Source: Pseudomonas sp. GGS8 (GTDB taxonomy: Bacteria > Pseudomonadota > Gammaproteobacteria > Pseudomonadales > Pseudomonadaceae). From it: 64,000 nt of DNA. Location: positions 3,599,501 to 3,663,500 of the forward strand of contig NZ_JALJWF010000001.1 in the NCBI RefSeq assembly GCF_024168645.1, read 5' to 3'. Position 1 is the first letter of the stretch. Each line of letters starts with the position of its first letter. Positions 34,501-44,108 of this stretch are shown here, one piece after another. Both the position numbers and the translations under genes were made by a program. The notes under the pieces are model-generated. The model was not told where the DNA came from and ran no database searches. It saw only the letters and a program-made list of their open reading frames with translations.

Positions 34501-36288
34501 ATGGCAGAAGCAATCGCCGATAATGTTCCGGCCAAGGCCACTCCAATAGACGGCAAACCGCCGCTGTTCGGATTGTCTTTCCTGGAAAACCTCTCCGAGA
34601 TGACCATGTTGCGTCAGGTGGGCCTGTTGGTCGGCCTGGCTGCGAGCGTGGCGATTGGTTTTGCCGTGGTGTTGTGGTCCCAGCAGCCGGACTACCGGCC
34701 TCTGTACGGCAGCCTTGCCGGTATGGACGCCAAACAGGTCATGGAAACCCTGGCCGCCGCCGACATTCCCTATACCGTCGAACCGAATTCCGGTGCCTTG
34801 CTGGTCAAGGCCGATGACCTGTCCCGTGCGCGGCTCAAGCTCGCGGCCGCTGGTGTCACTCCCAGCGACGGCAACATCGGTTTCGAGATCCTCGACAAGG
34901 AACAAGGGCTGGGTACCAGTCAGTTCATGGAGGCGACGCGTTATCGTCGCGGCCTCGAAGGCGAGCTGGCCCGGACTATTTCCAGCCTGAACAACGTCAA
35001 AGGTGCCCGCGTGCACCTGGCGATTCCGAAAAGTTCGGTGTTCGTGCGTGACGAGCGCAAGCCCAGCGCTTCTGTTCTGGTTGAACTGTATTCCGGTCGC
35101 TCGCTGGAGCCAGGCCAGGTCATCGCCATCATCAATCTGGTGGCGACCAGTGTTCCCGAACTGAGCAAGTCGCAGATTACCGTCGTCGACCAGAAGGGCA
35201 ACCTGCTGTCGGATCAGGCGGAAAACTCCGAACTGACCATGGCCGGCAAGCAGTTCGATTACAGCCGTCGCATGGAAAGCATGCTCACCCAGCGTGTGCA
35301 CAACATCCTGCAACCGGTGCTGGGCAACGACCGCTATAAAGCCGAAGTCTCGGCCGATGTGGATTTCAGCGCCGTCGAATCGACTTCCGAGCAGTTCAAC
35401 CCGGACCAACCGGCGTTGCGCAGCGAGCAGTCGGTCAACGAACAGCGTACCGCCAGCAATGGCCCACAAGGTGTGCCGGGTGCCTTGAGCAACCAGCCGC
35501 CGTCGCCTGCCTCGGCACCGCAAACCACCGGCGGCGCCACCGCGTCGGCCGGCATGGTGCAGCCAGGCCAGCCATTGCTCGATGCCAACGGTCAGCAAAT
35601 CATGGACCCGGCCACCGGTCAGCCGATGCTGGCGCCGTACCCGGCGGACAAACGTCAACAATCCACCAAGAACTTCGAACTCGACCGTTCCATCAGTCAC
35701 ACCAAACAACAGCAGGGCCGTTTGAATCGCCTCTCGGTGTCGGTGGTGGTGGACGATCAGGTCAAGATCAACGCAGCCAACGGCGAAACCACCCGTGCGC
35801 CGTGGAGTGCCGATGAGTTGGCGCGCTTCACCCGCCTGGTGCAGGACGCGGTCGGTTTCGACGCCAGCCGTGGCGACAGCGTCAGCGTGATCAACATGCC
35901 GTTCTCCGCCGAGCGCGGTGAAGTGATCGCCGAGATTCCGTTCTATTCCCAGCCGTGGTTCTGGGACATCGTCAAGCAAGTGCTGGGCGTGTTGTTCATC
36001 CTGGTGCTGGTGTTCGGTGTGCTGCGTCCGGTGCTCAAGAACATCACCGGCGGCGGCAAAGACAAGCAACTCGCTGGCTTTGGCGGCGACGTGGAACTGG
36101 GTGGCATGGGCGGCCTGGACGGCGAACTGGCCAACGACCGCGTCAGCCTCGGTGGCCCGACCAGCATCCTGCTGCCGAGCCCGAGCGAAGGCTATGACGC
36201 ACAGTTGAACGCAATCAAGAGTCTGGTGGCAGAAGATCCGGGTCGCGTGGCCCAGGTCGTGAAAGAGTGGATTAACGCAGATGAGTGA
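34501..36288 (+). CDS. fliF: Flagellar MS-ring protein FliF
   Basis: 595 aa. Two membrane segments: about residues 40-60 (QVGLLVGLAASVAIGFAVVLW) and 483-505 (DIVKQVLGVLFILVLVFGVLRP). The periplasmic part between them has the secretin-like ring-building motifs (VRVHLAIPKSSVFVRDERKPSASVLVEL). The C-terminal cytoplasmic tail (AQLNAIKSLVAEDPGRVAQVVKEWI) is the FliG-binding segment. The MS ring is the assembly base of the motor in the inner membrane. It overlaps fliG by 8 bp. Confidence 0.97.
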   Translation: MAEAIADNVPAKATPIDGKPPLFGLSFLENLSEMTMLRQVGLLVGLAASVAIGFAVVLWSQQPDYRPLYGSLAGMDAKQVMETLAAADIPYTVEPNSGALLVKADDLSRARLKLAAAGVTPSDGNIGFEILDKEQGLGTSQFMEATRYRRGLEGELARTISSLNNVKGARVHLAIPKSSVFVRDERKPSASVLVELYSGRSLEPGQVIAIINLVATSVPELSKSQITVVDQKGNLLSDQAENSELTMAGKQFDYSRRMESMLTQRVHNILQPVLGNDRYKAEVSADVDFSAVESTSEQFNPDQPALRSEQSVNEQRTASNGPQGVPGALSNQPPSPASAPQTTGGATASAGMVQPGQPLLDANGQQIMDPATGQPMLAPYPADKRQQSTKNFELDRSISHTKQQQGRLNRLSVSVVVDDQVKINAANGETTRAPWSADELARFTRLVQDAVGFDASRGDSVSVINMPFSAERGEVIAEIPFYSQPWFWDIVKQVLGVLFILVLVFGVLRPVLKNITGGGKDKQLAGFGGDVELGGMGGLDGELANDRVSLGGPTSILLPSPSEGYDAQLNAIKSLVAEDPGRVAQVVKEWINADE

Positions 36289-37300
36289 TAACCGAGCCGC
36301 TGTCGCCAAACTGTCCCGGGTTGATAAAGCCGCGATTCTGCTGCTGTCCCTGGGTTCTACCGATGCCGCGCAAGTGCTGCGCCACATGGGGCCCAAAGAG
36401 GTCCAGCGTGTGGGTGTGGCCATGGCCCAGATGGGTAACGTGCACCGCGAGCAGGTCGAACAGGTCATGAGCGAGTTCGTCGACATCGTCGGCGACCAGA
36501 CCAGCCTGGGCGTCGGCTCCGACGACTACGTGCGCAAAATGCTCACCCAGGCCCTGGGCGAAGACAAGGCCAACGGCCTGATCGACCGAATCCTGCTGGG
36601 CGGCAACACCAGTGGCCTCGACAGCCTGAAGTGGATGGAACCGCGCGCCGTCGCCGACGTGATCCGTTACGAGCACCCGCAGATCCAGGCGATCGTGGTG
36701 GCGTATCTCGATCCGGATCAGGCCGGTGAAGTGCTGGGCAACTTCGACCATAAGGTGCGGCTGGACATCATCCTGCGAGTGTCTTCGCTGAACACCGTGC
36801 AGCCGGCGGCCCTGAAAGAACTCAACCAGATTCTCGAGAAGCAGTTCTCCGGCAACTCGAATGCCTCGCGCACCACCCTGGGTGGCATCAAGCGCGCGGC
36901 AGACATCATGAACTTCCTCGACAGCTCGATCGAAGGACAACTGATGGACTCGATCCGCGAAGTCGACGAAGACCTGTCCGGTCAGATCGAAGACCTCATG
37001 TTCGTGTTCAACAACCTGTCCGATGTCGACGACCGCGGTATTCAGGCGCTGTTGCGCGAAGTGTCCTCGGACGTCCTGGTGCTGGCCCTCAAAGGCTCGG
37101 ACGAAGGCGTCAAGGAAAAGATCTTCAAGAACATGTCCAAACGAGCGGCCGAACTGTTGCGCGACGACCTCGAGGCCAAAGGCCCGGTGCGTGTCAGCGA
37201 CGTGGAAACGGCGCAAAAAGAAATCCTCACCATTGCCCGCCGTATGGCCGAAGCCGGAGAAATCGTTCTCGGCGGGAAGGGCGGCGAAGAGATGATCTAA
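36281..37300 (+). CDS. fliG: Flagellar motor switch protein FliG
   Basis: 339 aa, full length. N-terminal FliF-binding part (LSRVDKAAILLLSLGSTDAAQVLRHM), the middle EHPQ motif (RYEHPQIQAIVVAYL), and the C-terminal torque domain with the charged helix (SKRAAELLRDDLEAKGPVRVSDVETAQKEIL) that faces the stator. It forms the upper part of the C-ring and, with FliM and FliN, sets rotation direction. Two stator systems probably act on it (MotCD in this window, MotAB elsewhere). It overlaps fliF and is followed by fliH after 7 bp. Confidence 0.97.
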   Translation: MSDNRAAVAKLSRVDKAAILLLSLGSTDAAQVLRHMGPKEVQRVGVAMAQMGNVHREQVEQVMSEFVDIVGDQTSLGVGSDDYVRKMLTQALGEDKANGLIDRILLGGNTSGLDSLKWMEPRAVADVIRYEHPQIQAIVVAYLDPDQAGEVLGNFDHKVRLDIILRVSSLNTVQPAALKELNQILEKQFSGNSNASRTTLGGIKRAADIMNFLDSSIEGQLMDSIREVDEDLSGQIEDLMFVFNNLSDVDDRGIQALLREVSSDVLVLALKGSDEGVKEKIFKNMSKRAAELLRDDLEAKGPVRVSDVETAQKEILTIARRMAEAGEIVLGGKGGEEMI

Positions 37301-37307
37301 GGTCACT

Positions 37308-38117
37308 ATGTCGTCCAAACATGATGAGTCCCAGACCGACCTGATCCGTGGCAAGAACGTCGCAGGTTTCGACGTCTGGGCGTTGCCCAGCTTCGACCCT
37401 TTTGTGCCGGAACCCGAGCCGGAGCCTGAGCCCGAACCTCCGGAAATGGAAGAAGTGCCGCTGGAAGAAGTCCAGCCGCTGACCCTCGAAGAACTCGAAA
37501 GCATTCGCCAGGAGGCCTACAACGAAGGCTTCGCGGTTGGCGAGAAAGAAGGTTTCCACAGCGCCACGCTCAAGGTCCGTCAGGAAGCCGAAGTGGCCCT
37601 GACGGCCAAGCTCGCGCACCTGGAACAGCTGATGGCCAACCTGTTCGAGCCGATTGCCGAGCAGGATACCCAGATCGAAAAGTCACTGGTCGACCTCGTG
37701 CAGCACATCACCAAACAAGTGATTCAGCGCGAACTGGCCGTCGACTCGACGCAGATCGAACACGTCATGCGTGAAGCGCTCAAGCTCTTGCCACTGGGCG
37801 TGGGCAACGTGCGGTTGTACGTCAACCCGCAGGATTTCGAACAGGTCAAAGCCCTGCGCGAGCGCCATGAAGAAACCTGGCGCATCGTCGAGGACGAATC
37901 CTTGTTGTCGGGCGGTTGCCGGGTCGAGACCGAACACAGCCGTATCGATGCGACCATCGAAACCCGTGTGACCCAGGTCATGGCCAAGCTGTTCGACCAA
38001 CTCCACGATCAGGCGCTGCACCCGGCCGCGCCAGACCTGAGTCTGGAATTGCCGAGCGACGAAAAACCGGTTGTCGCCCCGGTCGAGCCAGAGCTGGACG
38101 ATCCCGATGCGCCTTGA
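37308..38117 (+). CDS. fliH: Flagellar export ATPase negative regulator FliH
   Basis: 269 aa. The N-terminus contains a Pro-Glu repeat tract ([17 protein letters not shown], about 38-55), then [18 protein letters not shown], a GxxxG-containing helix typical of FliH, and the C-terminal domain ([17 protein letters not shown] ... [13 protein letters not shown]) shared with the V/F-ATPase stalk. FliH binds FliI and docks it to the C-ring through FliN. The 3' end overlaps fliI by 11 bp. Confidence 0.93.
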   Translation: MSSKHDESQTDLIRGKNVAGFDVWALPSFDPFVPEPEPEPEPEPPEMEEVPLEEVQPLTLEELESIRQEAYNEGFAVGEKEGFHSATLKVRQEAEVALTAKLAHLEQLMANLFEPIAEQDTQIEKSLVDLVQHITKQVIQRELAVDSTQIEHVMREALKLLPLGVGNVRLYVNPQDFEQVKALRERHEETWRIVEDESLLSGGCRVETEHSRIDATIETRVTQVMAKLFDQLHDQALHPAAPDLSLELPSDEKPVVAPVEPELDDPDAP

Positions 38118-39465
38118 TCGCACCAGCTTCGCCAAACGCCTCGGTAGCTACGCCGAGGCCACGGAGCTGGCTGGCGCGCCGATCCTCGAAGGTCGCCTGT
38201 TGCGCATGGTCGGCCTGACCCTTGAAGCCGAGGGCTTGCGCGCCGCCATGGGCAGCCGCTGCATGGTTATCAACGATGACAGCTATCACCCGGTGCAGGT
38301 CGAAGCTGAAGTCATGGGCTTCTCTGGCAGCAAAGTTTTTCTGATGCCGGTCGGCAGCGTCGCCGGTATTGCGCCAGGCGCGCGCGTGGTTCCCCTGGCG
38401 GACAACGGTCGTTTGCCGATGGGCATGAGCATGCTCGGGCGAGTGCTTGACGGTGCCGGTCGTGCGCTGGATGGCAAGGGCGGGATGAAGGCTGAAGACT
38501 GGGTGCCAATGGACGGCCCGACCATTAACCCGCTCAAGCGTGACCCGATCAGCCAGCCGCTGGACGTGGGCATTCGCTGCATCAACGGTTTGTTGACGGT
38601 CGGTCGCGGTCAGCGCCTCGGGTTGTTCGCTGGTACCGGCGTCGGTAAGAGTGTGCTGTTGGGCATGATGACCCGTTTCACCGAGGCCGACATTATCGTC
38701 GTCGGGCTGATCGGTGAGCGGGGTCGTGAAGTTAAAGAGTTCATCGAGCACATCCTCGGTGAAGAGGGGCTCAAACGTTCGGTGGTGGTGGCTTCGCCAG
38801 CGGACGATGCGCCGCTGATGCGTCTGCGCGCGGCCATGTACTGCACGCGGATCGCCGAGTATTTTCGCGACAAGGGCAAGAATGTCCTGTTGCTGATGGA
38901 TTCCCTGACCCGTTTCGCCCAGGCCCAGCGGGAAATCGCCCTGGCCATCGGCGAACCACCGGCGACCAAGGGCTATCCGCCGTCGGTGTTCGCCAAGTTG
39001 CCGAAACTGGTGGAGCGGGCCGGTAACGCCGAAAAGGGCGGCGGTTCGATCACCGCGTTCTACACGGTATTGTCCGAAGGCGATGACCAACAGGACCCGA
39101 TTGCCGACTCGGCGCGGGGCGTACTTGACGGGCACATCGTGCTGTCCCGGCGTCTGGCTGAGGAGGGGCATTACCCGGCCATCGACATCGAAGCGTCCAT
39201 CAGTCGGGTCATGCCATCGGTGGTAGGCATCAAGCACCTGAACCACGCGCAGATGTTCAAGCAATACTGGTCGCGCTATCAGCAGAGCCGCGACCTGATC
39301 AGTGTCGGCGCCTATGTGCCCGGCGGTGACCGGGAAACCGACACTGCGATCAATCTGCAACCGGCCATGGCCCTGTACCTGCGTCAGGGCTTGAACGACA
39401 ACATCAGCATGGGCGCCAGCGAAAACCATCTCGCGTCGGTCTTCGCGCCAGCGCCGGGCGGTTAA
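38107..39465 (+). CDS. fliI: Flagellum-specific ATPase FliI
   Basis: 452 aa from the ATG at 38107, chosen because it gives the normal FliI N-terminus ([12 protein letters not shown]); the longer frame from 38071 lies inside fliH. The F1-beta-like fold has the P-loop [15 protein letters not shown] (about residues 170-184), the Walker B region [21 protein letters not shown], and the export-ATPase C-terminus. It powers substrate unfolding and delivery to the FlhA/FlhB gate. Confidence 0.97.
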   Translation: MRLDRTSFAKRLGSYAEATELAGAPILEGRLLRMVGLTLEAEGLRAAMGSRCMVINDDSYHPVQVEAEVMGFSGSKVFLMPVGSVAGIAPGARVVPLADNGRLPMGMSMLGRVLDGAGRALDGKGGMKAEDWVPMDGPTINPLKRDPISQPLDVGIRCINGLLTVGRGQRLGLFAGTGVGKSVLLGMMTRFTEADIIVVGLIGERGREVKEFIEHILGEEGLKRSVVVASPADDAPLMRLRAAMYCTRIAEYFRDKGKNVLLLMDSLTRFAQAQREIALAIGEPPATKGYPPSVFAKLPKLVERAGNAEKGGGSITAFYTVLSEGDDQQDPIADSARGVLDGHIVLSRRLAEEGHYPAIDIEASISRVMPSVVGIKHLNHAQMFKQYWSRYQQSRDLISVGAYVPGGDRETDTAINLQPAMALYLRQGLNDNISMGASENHLASVFAPAPGG

Positions 39466-39471
39466 CCGGTC

Positions 39472-39921
39472 ATGGCCCCGAGTCGTGCAACACGCCTGGC
39501 GCCCGTGGTGGAAATGGCTGAAAAGGCCGAGAAAACCGCCGTCCAGCGCCTGGGGCACTTCCAGGGTCAGGTCCGTTTGGCGGAAAGTAAACTCGCCGAC
39601 CTCGAAGCCTTCCGTCTCGACTATCAAGAGCAATGGATCGTGCGCGGCAGCGGTGGAGTTTCTGGCCAGTGGTTGCTGGGCTATCAGGGCTTTCTCGCGC
39701 AATTGGGCACGGCCATCGACCAGCAGCGCCAGAGCCTGAACTGGCATCAAAACAACCTGAACAAGGCCCGTGAAGCCTGGCAGCAAGCGTTCGCCCGGGT
39801 CGAAGGCTTGCGCAAACTGGTTCAGCGCTATATGGATGAAGCACGGCAACTGGAAGACAAGCGCGAGCAGAAGCTGCTGGATGAATTGTCCCAGCGGTTG
39901 CCGCGCCAGAATCCGTATTGA
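39472..39921 (+). CDS. fliJ: Flagellar export protein FliJ
   Basis: 149 aa, nearly all coiled coil, 6 bp after fliI. FliJ_N features: RATRLAPVVEMAEKAEKTAVQRLGHFQGQVRLAESKLADLEAFRLDYQEQW, ending with ARQLEDKREQKLLDELSQRL. FliJ is the central stalk of the FliI hexamer and an escort for export chaperones. It ends the fliEFGHIJ operon; a REP-type inverted repeat with a T-run lies just downstream and probably terminates the transcript. Confidence 0.93.
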   Translation: MAPSRATRLAPVVEMAEKAEKTAVQRLGHFQGQVRLAESKLADLEAFRLDYQEQWIVRGSGGVSGQWLLGYQGFLAQLGTAIDQQRQSLNWHQNNLNKAREAWQQAFARVEGLRKLVQRYMDEARQLEDKREQKLLDELSQRLPRQNPY

Positions 39922-39937
39922 GTGTTGGTTTCAAAGG

Positions 39938-40016
39938 ATCGCAGCCTTCGGCAGCGCCTACACAGGGCGCATGCAAACCCGATTCCGTAGGCGCTGCCGA
40001 AGGCTGCGATTTTTTG
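39938..40016. repeat. REPIN-like inverted pair (ATCGCAGCCTTCGGCAGC family)
   Basis: The arms 39938-39961 and 39987-40010 are a perfect 24-bp inverted repeat (core GCAGCCTTCGGCAGC) around a 25-base spacer, followed by T6 in the + direction. Sequences of this type are short extragenic palindromes found in many copies in P. fluorescens-group genomes. The hairpin and T-run would also terminate the fliJ transcript. Copy number elsewhere cannot be judged from this window, and no second copy is present here. Confidence 0.88.
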
Positions 40017-40087
40017 ACCTTGCTCCAGCCCCCGGCAAGTGCTAAACCTTGTACACGTACGTTCGCCAATGACAAGGAAGCCGTGAG

Positions 40088-40387
40088 ATGTCAGTCGTTA
40101 CAGAAGTATCCCCGGATGGGCAAAAGCTGACGATTTCGATCAAGGGGCGATTCGATTTCGCCAAGCATCAGGAATTTCGTGAGTCCTACGAGGACAAGAA
40201 GCTCTCTGCCGTTGTCGTCGACCTGAAAGAAGCCACCTACCTCGACAGTTCGGCGCTTGGCATGCTGCTCTTGCTGCGTGATCACGCCGGTGGCGACAAT
40301 TCCGATATTCGTGTCGTCAACAGCAGTTCCGATGTGAAGAAGATCCTCGCCATCTCCAACTTCGACAAACTGTTCGACATCAGTTGA
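40088..40387 (+). CDS. hsbA: STAS-domain anti-sigma factor antagonist HsbA
   Basis: 99 aa, a single STAS domain. The phosphorylated Ser motif ATYLDSSALGML (S54/S55) is conserved. ATG has AAGGA 9 bases upstream. In P. aeruginosa HsbA is the target of HsbR: phosphorylated, it binds the diguanylate cyclase HsbD; unphosphorylated, it binds the anti-sigma-28 factor FlgM, so it links surface behaviour to FliA activity. It overlaps hsbR by 4 bp if the TTG start of hsbR is used. Confidence 0.9.
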   Translation: MSVVTEVSPDGQKLTISIKGRFDFAKHQEFRESYEDKKLSAVVVDLKEATYLDSSALGMLLLLRDHAGGDNSDIRVVNSSSDVKKILAISNFDKLFDIS

Positions 40388-42099
40388 CCGTCATGCAGCC
40401 GCCGCTCGAGCCGCTGACGATACTGATTGCTGAAGACAGCGCGGCCGACCGCATGCTGCTGTCGACTATCGTCCGTCGTCAGGGCCATGAAGTGCTGACC
40501 GCCAGTAATGGCGCCGAGGCGGTCGAGGCGTTTCGCTCGCAGCGACCGCATCTGGTGCTGATGGACGCCATGATGCCGGTGATGGACGGCTTCGAGGCCG
40601 CGCAGCGGATCAAGGCGCTGGCCGGTGAAACCCTGGTGCCGATCATCTTTCTGACGTCGCTGACCGAAAGCGAAGCCTTGGCTCGTTGTCTGGAGGCTGG
40701 GGGCGACGACTTTCTGGCAAAGCCTTACAACCAAGTGATCCTCGCGGCCAAGATCAAGGCAATGGACCGCTTGCGGCGTTTGCAGGCCACGGTGCTGGAG
40801 CAGCGCGATCTGATCGCCAGGCACCACGATTACCTGCTCAACGAACAGCGCGTGGCCAAAGCTGTGTTCGACAAGGTGGCCCATTCAGGTTGCCTGAATG
40901 CGCCGAACATCCGTTACCTGCAATCGCCCTATGCGCTGTTCAACGGCGATCTGTTGCTGGCCGCGTTCACCCCGGCCGGCGACATGCATGTGTTGCTCGG
41001 CGATTTCACCGGCCATGGTTTGCCGGCCGCTGTCGGTGCCATGCCGTTGGCCGAAGTCTTCTATGGCATGACCGCCAAGGGTTACGGCTTGTCCGAAACC
41101 CTGCGCGAAATGAACGCCAAGCTCAAACGCATCCTGCCGGTGGACATGTTCTGCTGTGCGGCCATGCTGTGCCTGAGCTTTCAGCGAGGGTCGGTGGAAG
41201 TCTGGAACGGCGGGATGCCGGACGGTTACCTGCACAGCATCGCCAGTGGCGAGCGTACAGCGCTAACGGCACGGCACTTGCCGCTAGGCGTGTTGAGCTC
41301 GCAGACCTTCGATGACCGCACCGAGGTGTTCCCGATGGCTGTCGGGGATCGGGTGTTTCTGTTGTCTGATGGGGTGATCGATACCTGCGATGCCAATGAG
41401 CAGTTATTTGGCGTAGAGCGATTGGAGCGGGTGTTTGCAGCCAATCGTCAGCCAGATGCGCTGTTCGAGGAAGTCGAGCAGGCCTTGCGAGACTTTCGTG
41501 GCGAGGCTCGTGATGACGTGAGCATGGTTGAAGTCCGTCTGCTGGAAGCTGCGCAACTGAGCCCGCCGGCGCCGGTGTATTCCGACAGCGGCCAGTCGAG
41601 CCCGCTGGACTGGTCGGTCAGTTTCGAGTTCCGCGCCGCCACCCTCAAACGCTTTAACCCGCTGCCGTACCTGCTGCAATTGTTGCTTGAGGTGCACGGC
41701 CTGCGGGCCCAGAGTGGCGCACTCTATAGTGTGCTGGCAGAGCTTTATTCCAATGCCCTGGAGCACGGCGTGCTGGGCCTGGATTCAAGCCTGAAACGCG
41801 ATGCTTCGGGTTTTGCGCGTTATTATCAGCAGCGCAATGCGCGCCTGGACGAGTTGCAGGACGGCTATGTGCGGGTGCATTTGCAGGTGATGCCAAAAGA
41901 TGAGGGCGGTTGCCTGGCCGTCCGGGTCGAGGACAGTGGCAAGGGCTTCGATGTAGCGCGGGTGATGGAGCGTCCCCTCGATGATGTCCGTCTGTCGGGA
42001 CGTGGCGTCAGTTTGATCCGCCAGTTGAGTCATCATGCGCGCTGGTCCGATAATGGACGCAGTGCTCACGTGGAGTTTTTCTGGGAGGCTCAGGCATAA
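40384..42099 (+). CDS. hsbR: Response regulator with PP2C phosphatase and kinase domains, HsbR
   Basis: 571 aa from TTG at 40384 (TTGA overlap with hsbA) or 568 aa from ATG at 40393; neither has a clear Shine-Dalgarno, so coupling is likely. Residues 12-130 are a receiver (IAEDSAADR, phosphoacceptor D61 in VLMDAMMPVMDGF). About 170-385 are a SpoIIE/PP2C-type Ser phosphatase (HVLLGDFTGHGLPAAVGAMPL, ARDDVSMVEV). About 420-571 are an anti-sigma-type HATPase kinase (LAELYSNALEHGV, VRVEDSGKGFD). In P. aeruginosa, HptB phosphorylates HsbR and switches it between phosphatase and kinase activity on HsbA. Confidence 0.92.
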   Translation: MTVMQPPLEPLTILIAEDSAADRMLLSTIVRRQGHEVLTASNGAEAVEAFRSQRPHLVLMDAMMPVMDGFEAAQRIKALAGETLVPIIFLTSLTESEALARCLEAGGDDFLAKPYNQVILAAKIKAMDRLRRLQATVLEQRDLIARHHDYLLNEQRVAKAVFDKVAHSGCLNAPNIRYLQSPYALFNGDLLLAAFTPAGDMHVLLGDFTGHGLPAAVGAMPLAEVFYGMTAKGYGLSETLREMNAKLKRILPVDMFCCAAMLCLSFQRGSVEVWNGGMPDGYLHSIASGERTALTARHLPLGVLSSQTFDDRTEVFPMAVGDRVFLLSDGVIDTCDANEQLFGVERLERVFAANRQPDALFEEVEQALRDFRGEARDDVSMVEVRLLEAAQLSPPAPVYSDSGQSSPLDWSVSFEFRAATLKRFNPLPYLLQLLLEVHGLRAQSGALYSVLAELYSNALEHGVLGLDSSLKRDASGFARYYQQRNARLDELQDGYVRVHLQVMPKDEGGCLAVRVEDSGKGFDVARVMERPLDDVRLSGRGVSLIRQLSHHARWSDNGRSAHVEFFWEAQA

Positions 42100-42131
42100 T
42101 CCCAGGCATTCTTGATCAAAGGAGTGAACAA

Positions 42132-42479
42132 GTGGACGACAGACATCTGGATCGCGACGTGCTGAGCGCGTTGCAAGAAGTTATGGAGGACGGGTATCCA
42201 GAATTGCTCGATACCTTTCTCAGCGATTCCGAAGCGCGCTTGAGCGTGCTGCGCGGGGCTGACGATGCCGATCGGTTAGGCGCCACGGCGCACAGTTTCA
42301 AGGGCAGCAGCAGCAACATGGGCGCGACCCGGCTGGCTGAGCTGTGCCATGAGCTGGAGCAGCGAGCCAGAGAGAAAAAACTCGAAGGCATTGAAGCGCT
42401 GGTTGGAGAAATCGACGGCGAGTTCGCGATTGTTCGACCGCTCTTCGAGGCTGAACGCCAGCGCTCTCTGGCTGAATAA
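42132..42479 (+). CDS. hptB: Histidine phosphotransfer protein HptB
   Basis: 115 aa, GTG start with a strong AAAGGAG (42118-42124). It is a single HPt four-helix domain with phosphorylated H54 (ATAHSFKGSSSNMGA). In P. aeruginosa HptB receives phosphate from several hybrid kinases (including RetS) and passes it to HsbR. It lies 32 bp after hsbR in the same direction and before fliK. Confidence 0.93.
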   Translation: MDDRHLDRDVLSALQEVMEDGYPELLDTFLSDSEARLSVLRGADDADRLGATAHSFKGSSSNMGATRLAELCHELEQRAREKKLEGIEALVGEIDGEFAIVRPLFEAERQRSLAE

Positions 42480-42584
42480 GACAACCATCCGGCGCTTTTG
42501 GCGGCCAGCGAACAAAGCTGGCTCGACCCTTGCAGTCAACTCACTCAACTGTACCTACGATCCCAGTGCAGCGGAGACCGTTCC

Positions 42585-43952
42585 ATGCCCGTTACCCCAA
42601 ACATTCTTCTTCAGGCCGCCGCTGCGGCCAAGACTCAAGCCGTGTCCGCCAATACACCGGCGTCGACGGCAGAGCCCGGGGACAAGGCGTCCAGCTTCGC
42701 TCAGGTCTACGCCAATCAGGCCCAGAACAAGGCCTCGGCTACGGCGGACGGATCGGCTAAACCCGTACGTGACAAAGCCTCGGACAACACTGGCAAAAAG
42801 GACGTGGGCAACGACTCGTCTGCCGCCCCGGAACCGACGGTTGCCGATAGCGGCAAATCTTTGCCCGCCGATAAACCGGCGCAGTCCGATGACAAGACCG
42901 CCAGCGATAACGCGCCGGATACCGCCGAGCCGGCGACGCCGGTAGTCGATACCGCGCCTGTCGATCCAGCCCTCGATCCGGCGTTGATGCAAGTGGTGCA
43001 GCCGGTGCTGCCGACCCCAGTGGCGGAAACTCCACAGGTTGTTGCCACTGTGCAGTCAGCCGTTGAAGCACCCGTCGCGGCCGCCGTTACCGCTACAGCG
43101 GCGCAGGCCGCTACGACCGCCGATCCTGATTTCGATCCCGAAGCCGATCCTCTCGATGCACTGCCGGCCGTGCGCATGGCGATGGAGCAGAGCGGGCACG
43201 TTTCGGCCGCCAGCCAGGCTCAGCCAAAATCGGCGCCGACCCAGGCTCGCGTCGACGCCGAGCTGACCCCGGCACAGAGCTTTGCCGCGGGCATGGCAAG
43301 CATGCTCGATGTGCAGGCCGATCAGGACAGCACCCGCCAGGGCGGCGAGAAGGCTTTCAGTGGCCTGATCGATGACGGCCTAAAGGACCTCAAGTCCGCC
43401 AGCAGCGACACCCGTGTCGATGACTTCGCCAACCGTCTGGCGGCACTGACGCAGGCGGCAACGCCCAAGACTGCCAACGCATTGCCAGTGAACCAGCCGA
43501 TCGCCATGCATCAGAGCGGTTGGACCGAAGAGGTGGTCAACCGGGTCATGTACCTGTCCAGCGCCAATCTCAAGGCGGCGGATATCCAGTTACAACCGGC
43601 CGAACTGGGACGCCTCGATATTCGGGTGAACATGGTTCCGGATCAGCAGACCCAAGTGACCTTCATGAGCGCTCATCCAAGCGTTCGCGAAGCACTCGAC
43701 GGGCAAATGCATCGCCTGCGGGACATGTTCGCGCAGCAGGGCATGGGGCAGGTCGACGTTAACGTTTCCGATCAGTCACGTGGTTGGCAGGGCCAGGGCC
43801 AGGAACAGGCTCAACAGGGGCAGGGCGGGCGTACCAATGCCAGTGGCGGTCGCCTCGATTCCGTTGATGAGGAGCTTGCACCAGCCGTTGCCGAAGTGGC
43901 CGCTACTGCTGCCAGCGTGATTGGTTCGAGCGCCGTCGACTACTACGCCTGA
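42585..43952 (+). CDS. fliK: Flagellar hook-length control protein FliK
   Basis: 455 aa from the ATG at 42585 with GGAGA upstream; the longer frame from 42498 begins in the hptB-fliK gap. Residues 1 to about 300 are a long Ala/Thr/Pro/Asp-rich disordered part that acts as the molecular ruler. The C-terminal Flg_hook domain (about 325-420) has MHQSGWTEEVVNRVMYLSSANLKAADIQLQPAELGRLDIRVNM, and a Gln/Gly-rich tail (QGQGQEQAQQGQGGR) follows. FliK switches export from hook to filament substrates through FlhB. A REP-type palindrome follows the gene. Confidence 0.93.
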   Translation: MPVTPNILLQAAAAAKTQAVSANTPASTAEPGDKASSFAQVYANQAQNKASATADGSAKPVRDKASDNTGKKDVGNDSSAAPEPTVADSGKSLPADKPAQSDDKTASDNAPDTAEPATPVVDTAPVDPALDPALMQVVQPVLPTPVAETPQVVATVQSAVEAPVAAAVTATAAQAATTADPDFDPEADPLDALPAVRMAMEQSGHVSAASQAQPKSAPTQARVDAELTPAQSFAAGMASMLDVQADQDSTRQGGEKAFSGLIDDGLKDLKSASSDTRVDDFANRLAALTQAATPKTANALPVNQPIAMHQSGWTEEVVNRVMYLSSANLKAADIQLQPAELGRLDIRVNMVPDQQTQVTFMSAHPSVREALDGQMHRLRDMFAQQGMGQVDVNVSDQSRGWQGQGQEQAQQGQGGRTNASGGRLDSVDEELAPAVAEVAATAASVIGSSAVDYYA

Positions 43953-43969
43953 TTAAACGCAACACCCTG

Positions 43970-44059
43970 TGTGGGGGCGAGCCTGCTCGCGATGAGGCAG
44001 TAACATTCAACATCTGCGTTGACTGTTACACAGCTATCGCGAGCAGGCTCGCTCCCACA
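43970..44059. repeat. REPIN-like inverted pair (TGTGGGAGCGAGCCTGCTCGCGAT family)
   Basis: Left arm 43970-43993 and right arm 44036-44059 are complementary over 24 bases with one G-T position, around a 42-base spacer. The core (GCGAGCAGGCTCGCTCCCACA) differs from the repeat at 39938-40016, so two different REP classes flank the hsbA-fliK block. There is no T-run of four or more directly after the stem except ATTTG, so its termination value is lower. Confidence 0.85.
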
Positions 44060-44108
44060 TTTGTTTTGTGGTGGCTGATGATCCCTTGCAACTCCCTCCA
44101 GACACTTC

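Noticed and set aside
40043..40072. Possible sigma-28 promoter before hsbA (TAAA ... GCCAATGA)
   Set aside because: The spacer is 18 rather than 15 bases and the -10 has two changes, so it does not meet the consensus seen for fliC.
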